Shown: positions 16,439 through 24,946 of the stretch, piece after piece
Layout: the number at the start of each line of letters is the position of its first letter
Numbering within the stretch: the stretch's first letter is position 1
Source of the DNA: Streptomyces colonosanans
GTDB taxonomy: Bacteria; Actinomycetota; Actinomycetes; Streptomycetales; Streptomycetaceae
DNA: 64,000 nucleotides
Assembly (NCBI RefSeq): GCF_001866645.1
Contig: NZ_MLYP01000013.1
Location: forward strand, 62,001 to 126,000
Direction: 5' to 3'
Position numbers and translations under genes: made by a program
The notes under the pieces: generated by a model
What the model saw: only the letters and a program-made list of their open reading frames with translations
Told to the model about the DNA's origin: nothing
Database searches by the model: none

Positions 16439-17575
16439 ATGTACGCAGCATCGTCCTCCGTGTCCGCCCCGCCCCGGTCGCTGCGCTCCCGCCCGGGCGT
16501 CGGCGGCCCCTATCTCGACTCCGCGCGACCCGCGTCCCCCGCGCTCGCCACCGCCAGGGCGCGACGCGTTCCGGGGGTCGGCGCCCCACCGCTCAGCGGG
16601 AAAATCGACTTGTCCGGCCCGCAGGGCGCGCAACTGCGCACCGCCATCGCCTCGGTGCACCGCATCTGTCCGGAGTTCTCCCCGGTGCAAGTGCTGCGCC
16701 ACAACGGGCGCTCCGTACTCATCGTCGGCACGACAGGACGCACCACGGCGGTCGCCAAATGCTTAATCGACCGCTCCCCCGTCTGGTCGGAACGCATCCG
16801 GCACGAAATAGCGGCATACCGGTCGTTCGTCCGACACCGGCCACCGGTACGCGTACCCCGGCTGATCGCGGCGGACCCGGACAACTGCACGCTGGTGATC
16901 GAGCGGACGCCGGGCCGGGTCGCCGCCCTCCAGCGGCATCCGAGGGAGGCACCGCCGCGCGGCGACATCCGTACGGCGCTGGGCGCGATCTGCCGGCTGA
17001 ACGCATGGCGTCCGCCGGCGGGGACGTTCGTGGCCCCGCTGGACTACGCGGAGCGGATCGCGCGTTTCCATGATCTGGGCCTGCTCACGGACCGGGACAT
17101 GGGCGACCTGCAGAAGCTGCTGCACGACATCGCTCACGCGGCGGGCCGGCAAGGTATGGGGCAGTTCTGTCATGGAGACGCGCTCCTGTCGAACATCCTG
17201 CTCTCACCGGCGGGTCCGGTGCTGGTGGACTGGGAGCACGCGGGCTGGTATCTGCCCGGATACGACCTGGCGACGCTGTGGACAGTCCTCGGCGACGCCC
17301 CGGACGCCCGACGTCAGATCAGCCAGATCGCACAGTCGGCGGGACCGGCCTCGCGTGATGCCTTCCTGGTGAACCTGATGCTCGTCCTCACCCGTGAGAT
17401 CCGCAGGTACGAGACGGCCGTGCAGCGTTCGATGCACGAGGCGACCTCGGCGGCACCGGGAGCGGCCCACCCGGGCACATCGTCCGGTGAGGAACAGCGA
17501 TTGCTGCTGCGGCGGCTGCACGACGACTGCCAGTTGGCTCGGCGGGCCGTACGAGCGGCGGTCGGCACTCGCTGA
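16439..17575 (+). CDS. Aminoglycoside phosphotransferase/kinase-like (APH family) protein
   Basis: A 378-residue protein with the APH/choline kinase fold. VAKCLIDRS gives the candidate ATP-binding lysine, [14 protein letters not shown] the Brenner-type catalytic loop (H-G-D-x6-N), and [18 protein letters not shown] the metal-binding D. The first 45 residues are low-complexity, and the C-terminal 60 are helical and basic. Family members phosphorylate antibiotics, choline, homoserine or sugars. The position next to an NsdA-like regulator, transcribed divergently, suggests a regulatory rather than resistance role, but that is inference. The ribosome site is weak. Confidence 0.75.
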   Translation: MYAASSSVSAPPRSLRSRPGVGGPYLDSARPASPALATARARRVPGVGAPPLSGKIDLSGPQGAQLRTAIASVHRICPEFSPVQVLRHNGRSVLIVGTTGRTTAVAKCLIDRSPVWSERIRHEIAAYRSFVRHRPPVRVPRLIAADPDNCTLVIERTPGRVAALQRHPREAPPRGDIRTALGAICRLNAWRPPAGTFVAPLDYAERIARFHDLGLLTDRDMGDLQKLLHDIAHAAGRQGMGQFCHGDALLSNILLSPAGPVLVDWEHAGWYLPGYDLATLWTVLGDAPDARRQISQIAQSAGPASRDAFLVNLMLVLTREIRRYETAVQRSMHEATSAAPGAAHPGTSSGEEQRLLLRRLHDDCQLARRAVRAAVGTR

Positions 17576-17850
17576 GCGAATGACGGTCCGCGGAGCGTTG
17601 GTGCCCCGCGGGCCCTCGTCCTGTCCGGTCGCCGGGACAGCCGCGCAGAACGCACCCGTTCAGATCATTGGTCCACTCCACTGACGCCCCGCAGGCCGAG
17701 CTGCTGTCGCCACGAAACTCCTCGCCACCGCCGCTGACATGGGAAATCGCCTCCGACTGGGCATGATTGACGGATCGTCGCAGAGCCGGTACCACTGACG
17801 CACGTTCGGCCCCGCACGTCCCAGAGCGCCCACCGTCCCAGGAGGCTGCA
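17576..17850. other. Intergenic region before the amidase
   Basis: A 275-base spacer, part of which reads openly into the amidase frame. The strong AGGAGG ribosome site at 17840-17845 fixes the amidase start at the downstream TTG, so the rest is probably leader and promoter. No repeat or riboswitch-like element was recognised. Confidence 0.35.
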
Positions 17851-19827
17851 TTGCGAGGATCCGCCACCGCCCCCAACGCCCCCGCCGGGCGCAGACGCGC
17901 CCTCAGAACGGCAGGCGCCGTCGCCTCGGCGGCGCTGCTGCTGCCGGTGCTGCTGGGCGCCGCCCCGACCCCCGAACGGCACCCCTCGGCCGGTCTGCAG
18001 GGTGCCTTCGCCGCCGCGGCCGCCGAGTACCACGTGCCGCAGAGCGTGCTGCTCGGTGTCTCCTACCTGCAGTCCCGCTGGGACGCGCACGGCGGCGCGC
18101 CGAGCGTCACGGGCGGCTTCGGCCCGATGCATCTCACCGACGCCCGCGCCGCGATCACCGAGGCCCCGCACCACAGTGAGGGCACGGAGGACGCCCGCGG
18201 CGACCAGGCCCGTGCCGCGCTGCTGCCCACGACGAAGGTCCCCGAGAACGCCGAGCTGCCGGCCCGGCTGAACACGCTGACGAAGGCCGCCACGCTGACC
18301 GGCATCCCAGCGGAACGGCTGCGCACCGACCCGGCGGCCAACATCGCGGGCGGCGCCGCACTGCTCGCCGCCGCACAGAAGCACCTCGGCCAGCCGCTGA
18401 CCGCCGACCCGGGCGAGTGGTACGGGGCGGTGGCGACGTTCTCGGGCGCGGACGACAGCGCGACGGCGGCCGCGTACGCCGCCGACGTCTTCCAGGTGAT
18501 GCGCGGCGGTGAGCGGCGTACCACGGACTCCGGACAGAGCGTCACGCTGGCCGCACAGCCGGGCCTGGCACCCGACACGGCGCAGCTGAAGCGCGCCGGA
18601 CTGCGCGCGGGCGGCACGGCCGGGACCGAGTGCCCGCAGAGTGTGTCCTGCGAGTGGATCCCGGCGCCGTACGAGGAGTTCGGTGAGGGCGACTTCGGCA
18701 ACCACGACCTGGGCGACCGGCCCTCGTCGCAGAGCATCAAGTACATCGTCATCCATGACACCGAAGGCCGGTGGGACGGCGTCCTCAATCTGATCAAGGA
18801 CCCGACGTATGTGTCCTGGAACTACACGCTGCGGTCGACGGACGGGCACATCGCCCAGCACGTCAAGGCCAAGGACGTGGCCTGGCACGCGGGTAACTGG
18901 GACATCAACGCCAGGTCCGTCGGCCTCGAGCACGAGGGCTTCCTGGTCTCGCCGGACACCTGGTACACCGAGGCGATGTACCGCTCGTCGGCCCGGCTGG
19001 TGAAGTACCTCGCCGGGAAGTACGGCATCCCGCTGGACCGGCAGCACATCCTGGGGCACGAGAACGTGCCGGGCCCGACGACCTCCTCCGTCCCGGGCAT
19101 GCACACGGACCCGGGCCCGTACTGGGACTGGCGGCACTACTTCGAGCTGCTCGGCAAGCCGTTCCACACCACGGCCGATCCCGACGGCGGCCTGGTGACA
19201 ATCCTGCCGGACTACGCGAAGAACCGTCCCGAGTACACCGGCTGCACCGCCCCCGGACAGCCGTGCGCGCCGCACGGCTCCAGCGAGGTGCGCCTGTACA
19301 GCAAGCCGGACGAGACCTCGCCGCTGATCAAGGACATCGGGCTGCGTCCCGGGGGCGGCGACTCCACGATCGACGTGAACGACGTGGGCTCGCGGGTCTC
19401 CACCGGTCAGCAGTATGCGGTCGCCGACCGTGACGGGGACTGGACGGCGATCTGGTACCTGGGCCAGAAGGCCTGGTTCAAGAACCCGAAGAAGCAGTCG
19501 ACGGCGGTGAACGCGTCCGGGCTCGTGGTGATGCCCAAGGACGGACTCGCGGACATCCCGGTGTACGGCCGGGCGTATCCGGAGAAGGGGGCCTACCCCG
19601 CGGGCGTGCCCGTGCAGTCGGTCTCGCCGCTGTCCTACCGGCTGCCGGCGGGCCAGAAGTACGTCGTCGGCGACGAGATGGCGGGCGAGTACTACTACTC
19701 GGCCACCTTCACCATGGACTCGCACAAGGTCGTGATCGGCAAGGACCGCTACTACGAGATCCAGTTCGGACACCGGGTGGCGTTCGTCCGGGCCGCGGAC
19801 GTGCAGGTGGTGCCGTCGGCGTCGTAG
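17851..19827 (+). CDS. Secreted N-acetylmuramoyl-L-alanine amidase (Amidase_2 type)
   Basis: A 658-residue exported amidase. A signal peptide covers about residues 1-36. An N-terminal helical region (AAAEYHVPQSVLLGVSYLQSR) looks like the lysozyme-like fold but lacks an obvious catalytic pair. Residues about 285-440 are the zinc amidase domain: YIVIHDTEG (first His), AWHAGNW, GLEHEGF, and GHENVPG with GMHTDPGPYWDW. The C-terminal 210 residues form two SH3-like wall-binding segments (DWTAIWYLGQKAWF, RYYEIQFGHRVAFVRAADV). Translation starts at TTG, forced by AGGAGG five bases upstream. It cleaves the lactyl-amide bond of peptidoglycan and is probably a growth or lysis autolysin. Confidence 0.92.
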   Translation: MRGSATAPNAPAGRRRALRTAGAVASAALLLPVLLGAAPTPERHPSAGLQGAFAAAAAEYHVPQSVLLGVSYLQSRWDAHGGAPSVTGGFGPMHLTDARAAITEAPHHSEGTEDARGDQARAALLPTTKVPENAELPARLNTLTKAATLTGIPAERLRTDPAANIAGGAALLAAAQKHLGQPLTADPGEWYGAVATFSGADDSATAAAYAADVFQVMRGGERRTTDSGQSVTLAAQPGLAPDTAQLKRAGLRAGGTAGTECPQSVSCEWIPAPYEEFGEGDFGNHDLGDRPSSQSIKYIVIHDTEGRWDGVLNLIKDPTYVSWNYTLRSTDGHIAQHVKAKDVAWHAGNWDINARSVGLEHEGFLVSPDTWYTEAMYRSSARLVKYLAGKYGIPLDRQHILGHENVPGPTTSSVPGMHTDPGPYWDWRHYFELLGKPFHTTADPDGGLVTILPDYAKNRPEYTGCTAPGQPCAPHGSSEVRLYSKPDETSPLIKDIGLRPGGGDSTIDVNDVGSRVSTGQQYAVADRDGDWTAIWYLGQKAWFKNPKKQSTAVNASGLVVMPKDGLADIPVYGRAYPEKGAYPAGVPVQSVSPLSYRLPAGQKYVVGDEMAGEYYYSATFTMDSHKVVIGKDRYYEIQFGHRVAFVRAADVQVVPSAS

Positions 19828-19903
19828 TGCGGTGCGCAGGGCCGGGATCGCTCGCTGGTCCCGGCCCTCCGCGTGTCGCCGGGCGGCAAGAGATGCGACA
19901 AGC

Positions 19904-19945
19904 CGGACGGAACCCCGGACCGTCAGAGGTCCGGGGTCCCGTCCG
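19904..19945. terminator. Strong bidirectional terminator
   Basis: The inner stem ACCCCGGACC (ten perfect pairs, six-base loop) is extended by the outer stem CGGACGG after one mismatch. It lies between the convergent amidase and the following minus-strand gene. Confidence 0.85.
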
Positions 19946-19962
19946 AGCCGGTATGCCGGTCG

Positions 19963-20460
19963 TCAGCCCTGCTGGAACAGCTCCGCGGGCAACGGCTTCA
20001 GCAGTGCGTACAGGTCGTCGGTGATGGGGCGGTCCCAGGCGGTGATGGTCACCAGGACGTTGTCGCTCCGGTCGAACTGAACGCAGGAGATACGGCTCTC
20101 GGAGAGCTTGAGGCGGCGCACGATCAGGAGGTTGTCGCCCTGCATCACCGGCATGTCCTCGGTCCCGACGACGGTGACCTCCTCGTCGTTGTCCAGCGCG
20201 ACGAGAAGCTGGCCCACCTCGAAGGGGATCTCGCCCTCGGCGACATCACGGGCCGGGGAGCCCTCCGGCAGGTTGCCGATGATCATCGCGGGGCCGCGGC
20301 CGCCGAACAGGTCGTAGCGCAGGAAGACGCCCTGGCAACTGCCGTCGGGAGCGGGGAGCAGACCCGCACCGAGATTGCCCGGCCAGTCCCCCGGGTCCAT
20401 GGCCAGAACGTCGAAGTCGGGGCCTGCGGGGGTGGCGCTGCGGCGGCGGAGGAAGGACAT
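19963..20460 (-). CDS. Conserved hypothetical protein
   Basis: A 165-residue soluble, acidic protein of unknown function. It begins MSFLRRRSATPAGPDFDVLAMDPGDWPGN and has repeated hydrophobic strands (SCQGVFLRYDLFG, PAMIIGNLP, EVGQLLVALD, SCVQFDRSDNVLVTITAWDRP), which suggests an all-beta fold. There is no signal peptide or membrane segment. The frame continues far upstream through the universal stress gene region in another frame, but the ATG at 20460 gives the compositionally normal protein. It lies 128 bases downstream of the universal stress gene on the same strand and may be cotranscribed. Confidence 0.7.
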   Translation of the reverse strand: MSFLRRRSATPAGPDFDVLAMDPGDWPGNLGAGLLPAPDGSCQGVFLRYDLFGGRGPAMIIGNLPEGSPARDVAEGEIPFEVGQLLVALDNDEEVTVVGTEDMPVMQGDNLLIVRRLKLSESRISCVQFDRSDNVLVTITAWDRPITDDLYALLKPLPAELFQQG

Positions 20461-20588
20461 GCCGCAATGGTACGTGCCCGGGCGGAAAGCGGGGTCTGGG
20501 GTGGGCCGCGGGGAGAGCCGCTCACGCGCCGCCGAGCGGGGCCGTTGGCGCGGGGCCCGTCCGTCCGATGCGGCGGCCGGGGGACCGG

Positions 20589-21512
20589 TCAGCCGTCGGT
20601 GCGGGCGGGCTCCGTCGCCGGGGGGATCACCGCGATGGGGCTCGCCGCGTGAAGCAGGACGGCCTGGGTCACCGAGCCGATCATGCGGGCGGGGGAGAAA
20701 AGGCGTCGGCGGTGGCGGCCCACGACGACCAGTTCGGCTTCCTTGGAGGCCGCGACCAGGTGGCCCGCGGCGTCGCCGGGCGGGGTCGAGAGGTCGACCT
20801 GCACATCCGGGTGCCGCTCGCGGTGGGCGGCGAGGAGGCTCGCGGCCAGGGTGCGGGTCTCGCCCTCCACGGCGTCCTCGTCGTCGCCCGGGGGGACCAG
20901 TTCGCCGGGCGTCGTCCAGATCCGCGCCGGGGGCCAGGGGTATGCGGCGATCACCTGCAGCCGGGCGCCGCGGCGGTCGGCCTCGGCGAAGGCGAAGGCG
21001 AGGCTGGCCTCGGCGGGGCTGTCGATGTGCAGGCCGACGACGACGCGCGGCCCCGGTGCGACGGGCGGGCCCTCGTGCACCTGTCGTCCCGGGCGCGGCA
21101 CCACGACCACCGGACAGTCGGCGTCGCGTGCGGCGGCCACACCGCTGGAGCCGAGCAGCAGGCTGGCGAAGCCGCCGCGGCCCCGTGAGCCGAGCACCAT
21201 CAGCTGAGCGCTGCCACCCAGTTCGGGCAGCACGGCGGCCGGGGCGCCGGCCAGCGACAGGTACTCCATGACCGGGCGCTCCGCCCGGCCCTCCAGCAGC
21301 GCCCGTACGTCGTCGAGCACCGGGTCCTCGTCCGGATCCGGGGGGCCGGCGACCAGGACCGTGACGTCGGGCTGCGCCCAGGACGCGTACTGCCGCACGT
21401 GGACCACGCGCAGCGGCGCCTCGCGCAGTCGTGCGGCGGTCAGCGCCCACTCCAGGGCGCGCAGACTGTCGTCCGATCCGTCGACGGCCGCGATGACCGG
21501 CAGGGTGCTCAT
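20589..21512 (-). CDS. Universal stress protein, tandem UspA domains
   Basis: A 307-residue protein of two UspA domains. Domain 1 (about 5-150) starts PVIAAVDGSDDSLRALEWAL and ends with the ATP-binding loop VLGSRGRGGFASLLLGSSG. Domain 2 (about 165-300) starts VVVGLHIDSPAEASLAFAFAEA and ends VVGRHRRRLFSPARMIGSVT, in which the G-x2-G-x9-G-S pattern is degenerate. This suggests that only the first domain binds ATP. Tandem USPs in actinobacteria are typically induced by hypoxia or dormancy signals. The ATG at 21512 gives the family N-terminus. Confidence 0.92.
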   Translation of the reverse strand: MSTLPVIAAVDGSDDSLRALEWALTAARLREAPLRVVHVRQYASWAQPDVTVLVAGPPDPDEDPVLDDVRALLEGRAERPVMEYLSLAGAPAAVLPELGGSAQLMVLGSRGRGGFASLLLGSSGVAAARDADCPVVVVPRPGRQVHEGPPVAPGPRVVVGLHIDSPAEASLAFAFAEADRRGARLQVIAAYPWPPARIWTTPGELVPPGDDEDAVEGETRTLAASLLAAHRERHPDVQVDLSTPPGDAAGHLVAASKEAELVVVGRHRRRLFSPARMIGSVTQAVLLHAASPIAVIPPATEPARTDG

Positions 21513-21630
21513 GGGATTCTCGCCTCCGGCACACACAGTTGTGATCGCTCCGGGGCCAGCCTGACGTACGGGATGGCCTCAGGACGGGGTCACCGGCCGC
21601 GTGTCCGGACATTCCGCGCCGGGCGAGGGC

Positions 21631-21876
21631 TCACGTCAGATCGAACTCCCCCTCCCGCGCCCCCGACACGAACGCGCCCCATTCCGCGGGGGTGAAGATC
21701 AAGGAAGGGCTTTCGGGACGGTCACTGTTCCGCATGGCGATGAAGCCTTCGACGAAGGCGATCTGGACATCTCCGAGCCCTCGGCTGCTGGAGTGCCAGT
21801 CGGCGTTGCTGAGGTCCAGCTGCTCCGGTTTGTCCCAGCCGGTGAGCGGCTGCTGCTGGGTGGTGCTCTCGGCCAC
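21631..21876 (-). CDS. DUF397 domain protein
   Basis: An 81-residue protein with the DUF397 signature: LDLSNADWHSSSRGLGDVQIAFVEGFIAMRNSDRPESPSLIFTPAEWGAFVSGAREGEFDL in overview, that is W-x-S-S, then an R-x-S motif, then F-x3-W-x2-F-x-G-x-R-x-GEF-D. Such proteins are abundant in Streptomyces, usually beside an XRE-family HTH regulator (as in the WhiJ/BldB-type systems), and may act as partners or small toxin-like effectors of it. No HTH partner is adjacent here, so it is an orphan. Confidence 0.85.
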   Translation of the reverse strand: MAESTTQQQPLTGWDKPEQLDLSNADWHSSSRGLGDVQIAFVEGFIAMRNSDRPESPSLIFTPAEWGAFVSGAREGEFDLT

Positions 21877-21959
21877 GTCCGTGCTCCTCCCGATTCGTCG
21901 TCCGCGGCCAGCCTATCGATCGTGTCCGACCGCCAAAAGGTCATGTCACCTTCTAAGCG

Positions 21960-21993
21960 GTGAACGACCGAGCGTGTCTGCCCGGTCGTTCAC
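21960..21993 (-). terminator. Hairpin terminator of the alpha/beta hydrolase gene
   Basis: GTGAACGACCG pairs perfectly with CGGTCGTTCAC across a 12-base loop, 64 bases past the stop of the hydrolase transcribed from the right. Confidence 0.75.
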
Positions 21994-22056
21994 ACAGCCG
22001 GAGCCGGTGTCCGTAAGTGAGCGGCGCCGCGCGGTGGGAAAGCCGCCGGCCAGGGC

Positions 22057-22896
22057 CTATGCCGGTCGGCCGAAGAAGTCGTCCACCCGGGCGGTGAACC
22101 GCTCGGGGTCGTCCAGCCACGGGTAGTGGCCGGCACCCGGTTGTACGGCGAACTCGGCATGGGGGACAGCCTCGGTGACGCGGCCCGCGAGTTCCGGGTA
22201 GCACCAGCCGTCGAGTTCGCCCGCGAGGAGGAGCACGGGCGCGGTCAGCCGCGCGAGTGCCGCCCGGGTGGTGGGCGGGTCGTAGGCGCCGTGGGAGCCA
22301 TAGATGTCGGCCGCGGGCTCGTTGGTCTGCTGCTCGTCGGCGTCGGAGTGGGCGCGTGCCGCCGCGTCCCAGCGTCCGTACCAGAAGGGCATGAAGGCGG
22401 GGTCGAAGTCGCCGTGTCCCGTCAGCCATGCCTCGAAGACCGGGAAGGCGGCCTCGAACCAGGGCTCGTCCTTGCGTAGCCGGGCCGCTGCGAGCTGGTC
22501 CCCGGGAGTCGGGATCATGCCGAGGGCCCACGGGACGGCGGTGATCAGGGCGAGCCGCGCAACGCGCTCCGGATACCGGGCCGCGTAGAGCAGGGCGAGG
22601 CTCCCGCCCGCCGAGTGCGCGAGTACATCCATGCGCTCGAGGCCGAGATGCGCGCGCAGCGCCTCCACGTCGTCGACGAGCCGGTCGCATCGGTAGGTGG
22701 CCGGATCGGCGGGCACGGCCGAGTCCCCGGTGCCCCGCAGATCGAGTCGTACGAGCCGCCGGGAAGCCAGCCCGCCCAGATCTCCGAGATAGGTGCCGGC
22801 CCGCATGGGACCGCCCGGCAGCACGACGAGCGGATCCCCCTCGCCGCGCAGATGGTAGGTGAGCCGGGTCCCGTCGTAGGCGTCGAATTCAGGCAT
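22057..22896 (-). CDS. Alpha/beta hydrolase (proline iminopeptidase-like)
   Basis: A 279-residue cytoplasmic hydrolase. It shows the oxyanion region VVLPGGPMRAGTYLGDL, LDLRGTGDSAVPAD, the nucleophile elbow LAHSAGGSLALLYA (Ser in H-S-A-G-G), the acid in LLLAGELDGWCYP, and His in QPGAGHYPWLDDPERF. The pattern LRGTGDSA with a proline-rich loop recalls proline iminopeptidases, but the substrate is uncertain. The frame stays open far upstream; the ATG at 22896 starting MPEFDAYDGTRLTY is the usual start for this fold. Confidence 0.87.
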   Translation of the reverse strand: MPEFDAYDGTRLTYHLRGEGDPLVVLPGGPMRAGTYLGDLGGLASRRLVRLDLRGTGDSAVPADPATYRCDRLVDDVEALRAHLGLERMDVLAHSAGGSLALLYAARYPERVARLALITAVPWALGMIPTPGDQLAAARLRKDEPWFEAAFPVFEAWLTGHGDFDPAFMPFWYGRWDAAARAHSDADEQQTNEPAADIYGSHGAYDPPTTRAALARLTAPVLLLAGELDGWCYPELAGRVTEAVPHAEFAVQPGAGHYPWLDDPERFTARVDDFFGRPA

Positions 22897-23222
22897 GTCC
22901 TTGATCTTCTCGGCCGGGACGGCCGGGCGACAACGGGTTTCCCCGCACGGGCGAGGAGGCCCGGCGGTTACGACCTGGGGAGCAAGAGGGAGTGGGTGAA
23001 GGAGCGGCGTCCGGTGCGGTCGCTCACGGCGTTGGCGGGTTGCTTTCGATGTCCGGTACCGCCCGCATGATCTCCTCCATGCACCACAGATGATCACCCG
23101 TGAACACCTTGTACCGGAACTCGGTCACAAAGTCCCAGTGAACATGCATCACGAAAAATCACTGCCGACCGATCCGGATATTCTGCATCTCCGCCATAAC
23201 TCAGGTACGTAGAGTCCTCGGT
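22897..23222. other. Intergenic region containing the left side of the TnpB element
   Basis: A 326-base region, markedly less GC-rich than average between about 23090 and 23215. The left end of the TnpB element must lie here, but I could not recognise a diagnostic left-end hairpin. The 5' part of paaK is not present, so the insertion or a later deletion removed it. Confidence 0.4.
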
Positions 23223-24446
23223 GTGCAGCTTCGGTACAGCTTCCGCTTGTACCCGCAGCCTGGCCAGCGCACTGCGCTGGCAAGGGCGTTCGGGTGCGCC
23301 CGTGTCGTGTTCAACGACGCGGTACGCGCCCGCGAGGACGCCCGCAGGCAGGGCCTGCCGTTCCCGAAGGCCGCGGACCTGTCCCGCACCCTGATCACCC
23401 AGGCCAGACAGACCGCCGAGCGTGCGTGGCTGGGCGAGGTCTCCGCAGTGGTGCTGCAGCAGTCCCTGCGGGACGCCGAGAGCGCCTATCGCAACTTCTT
23501 CGCCTCGCTGAAAGGCGAACGCAAGGGACCGAAGCTGGGCGCGCCGCGCATGAAGTCCCGTAAGGACGCACGGCAGTCGATCCGGTTCACCACAAACGCC
23601 CGATGGTCCCTCACACCGTCCGGGCAGCTGAACCTGCCGAAGATCGGTGAAGTGCGGGTGAAGTGGTCCCGCACCCTGCCCGCTGTCCCGTCCAGCGTCA
23701 CCGTGATCAAGGACGCTGCGGGCCGGTACTTCGCCTCCTTCGTCATCGACACCGACCCCGCCGCCGACGCGGCCCGCATGCCCCAGGCCGACCAGAGCAT
23801 CGGCATCGACCTCGGACTGACCCACTTCGCCGTCCTGTCCGACGGCACGAAAATCGACTCCCCGCGGTTCCTGCGCCGCGCGGAGAAGAAGCTCAAGAAG
23901 GCCCAGCGGGAGCTGTCCCGCAAGCAGAAGGGATCGAAGAACCGGGCCAAGGCCCGCCTGAAGGTCGCCCACGCCCACGCAAAAGTGGCCGACGCGCGCC
24001 GTGAGTTCCACCACCAGTTGTCCACTCGGCTGATCCGTGAGAACCAAGCGGTGGCCGTGGAAGACCTGGCGGTCAAAGGCTTGGCGCGTACCCGGCTGGC
24101 CAAGAGTGTCCACGATGCGGGCTGGTCCCAGTTCGTGGGCATGCTGGAGTACAAGGCGGCCCGGTACGGGCGGACCTTCGTAAAGGTCGGACGGTTCGAG
24201 CCCACCAGCCAGGTGTGCTCCACCTGCGGCCACCACGACGGCCCCAAACCCCTGCACGTGCGGGAATGGACCTGCACCGCCTGCGGCACGGTCCACGACC
24301 GGGACCACAACGCCGCGAAGAACGTGAAATCGGCCGCCGGACTGGCGGTGACAGCCTGCGGAGCGCCGGTAAGACCAGAACCCGTTCTGGCACAGCGTGA
24401 AGAAACAGGAAGCCAGGGAATCCCACACGGAAACCGTGCCGCGTAG
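23223..24446 (+). CDS. tnpB: TnpB, RNA-guided DNA endonuclease of an IS200/IS605-type element
   Basis: A 407-residue TnpB (OrfB) protein. The N-terminal helical domain starts LRYSFRLYPQPGQ. The RuvC active site is intact: D196 in GIDLGLTHF, E280 in VAVEDLAVKGL, D361 in HDRDHNAAKN. A zinc finger is formed by C332/C335 and C351/C354. TnpB uses an RNA copied from the element's right end to cut DNA next to a target-adjacent motif, which helps the element persist. No tnpA (Y1 transposase) is present, so this is a TnpB-only (IS1341-type) copy that would need TnpA in trans. The start is GTG at 23223. Confidence 0.95.
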   Translation: MQLRYSFRLYPQPGQRTALARAFGCARVVFNDAVRAREDARRQGLPFPKAADLSRTLITQARQTAERAWLGEVSAVVLQQSLRDAESAYRNFFASLKGERKGPKLGAPRMKSRKDARQSIRFTTNARWSLTPSGQLNLPKIGEVRVKWSRTLPAVPSSVTVIKDAAGRYFASFVIDTDPAADAARMPQADQSIGIDLGLTHFAVLSDGTKIDSPRFLRRAEKKLKKAQRELSRKQKGSKNRAKARLKVAHAHAKVADARREFHHQLSTRLIRENQAVAVEDLAVKGLARTRLAKSVHDAGWSQFVGMLEYKAARYGRTFVKVGRFEPTSQVCSTCGHHDGPKPLHVREWTCTACGTVHDRDHNAAKNVKSAAGLAVTACGAPVRPEPVLAQREETGSQGIPHGNRAA

Positions 24447-24506
24447 CGGCACAGCAACCCGTGGGACGGCCAGAATCCTCGAGCTTCAGCCCGAGGAGCA
24501 TGTCAA
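24350..24506 (+). ncRNA. Probable omega/re RNA region at the right end of the TnpB element
   Basis: In characterised elements the guide RNA scaffold covers the tnpB 3' end and the right end of the element, and the guide is the host DNA just beyond it. Here the 3' end of tnpB runs into hairpin-rich sequence ending at 24506. The guide would begin at 24507 and match the interrupted paaK sequence. The boundaries are inferred by analogy; the start is approximate. Confidence 0.45.
24477..24506 (+). repeat. Right end hairpin of the TnpB element
   Basis: CCTCGAGC-TTCA-GCCCGAGG forms an eight-pair stem with one mismatch and a TTCA loop, followed by AGCATGTCAA. This is the subterminal hairpin design of IS200/IS605 right ends. 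The paaK reading frame resumes at the next base (24507), which defines the boundary. Confidence 0.75.
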
Positions 24507-24896
24507 CGGACCCGCGACCTGAGCCGTCTGCTGCCGGGCACGGCCCGCGTCTTCCGGCGGATGGAGAAGATCACCGGCCGTAGCGACGACATGGTCATCC
24601 TGCGCGGTGTGAACCTCTTCCCCACCCAGATCGAGGAGATCGTGCTGCGCACACCGGGCGTGGCACCGCACTTCCAGCTCCGGCTCACCCGCGAGGGCCG
24701 GCTCGACGCGCTGACGGTGCGGGCAGAGGCCCGGCCCGGTGCCACACCCGAGCAGCGCGAGGCGGCCGCGCTCGCCATCACCGCCGCCGTGAAGGACGGG
24801 ATCGGCGTCTCGGTCAGGGTCGAGATCGTCGAACCGGAGTCCCTGGAGCGGTCGGTGGGCAAGATCAGGCGCATCGTCGATCTGCGGTCGCGCTGA
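24507..24896 (+). pseudogene. paaK: Phenylacetate-CoA ligase C-terminal fragment
   Basis: The frame from 24507 encodes 129 residues starting RTRDLSRLLPGTARVF, then RRMEKITGRSDDMVILRGVN, LFPTQIEEIVL and SVGKIRRIVDLR. These are the hinge and C-terminal domain of PaaK, which activates phenylacetate to its CoA thioester. About 300 N-terminal residues, including the ATP-binding core, are missing, and no upstream remnant is found on the far side of the TnpB element. The fragment cannot be a functional ligase. Confidence 0.88.
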
Positions 24897-24897
24897 G

Positions 24898-24926
24898 TTG
24901 ACGTGCTCCCCGTCCTACAGGACGGG
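24898..24926 (-). repeat. Second, inverted IS200/IS605-like right end
   Basis: TTGACGTGCTCC followed by a perfect hairpin CCCGTCC-TACA-GGACGGG. Read on the minus strand it ends GGAGCACGTCAA, which matches the TnpB element end GGAGCATGTCAA at 11 of 12 positions and has the same hairpin placement and four-base loop. It starts one base after the paaK stop codon. It may also serve as a terminator for the flanking genes. Confidence 0.6.
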
Positions 24927-24946
24927 CTCGCGCGCAAGATCACCGG

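Noticed and set aside
17665..19773. A 702-codon minus-strand open frame
   Set aside because: Mirror frame of the amidase gene, which has signal peptide, zinc motifs and a strong ribosome site.
20461..21612. N-terminal extension of the 19963-20460 protein to 549 codons
   Set aside because: The extension is antisense-like, Arg/Gly-rich and overlaps the universal stress gene in another frame; the ATG at 20460 gives a normal protein.
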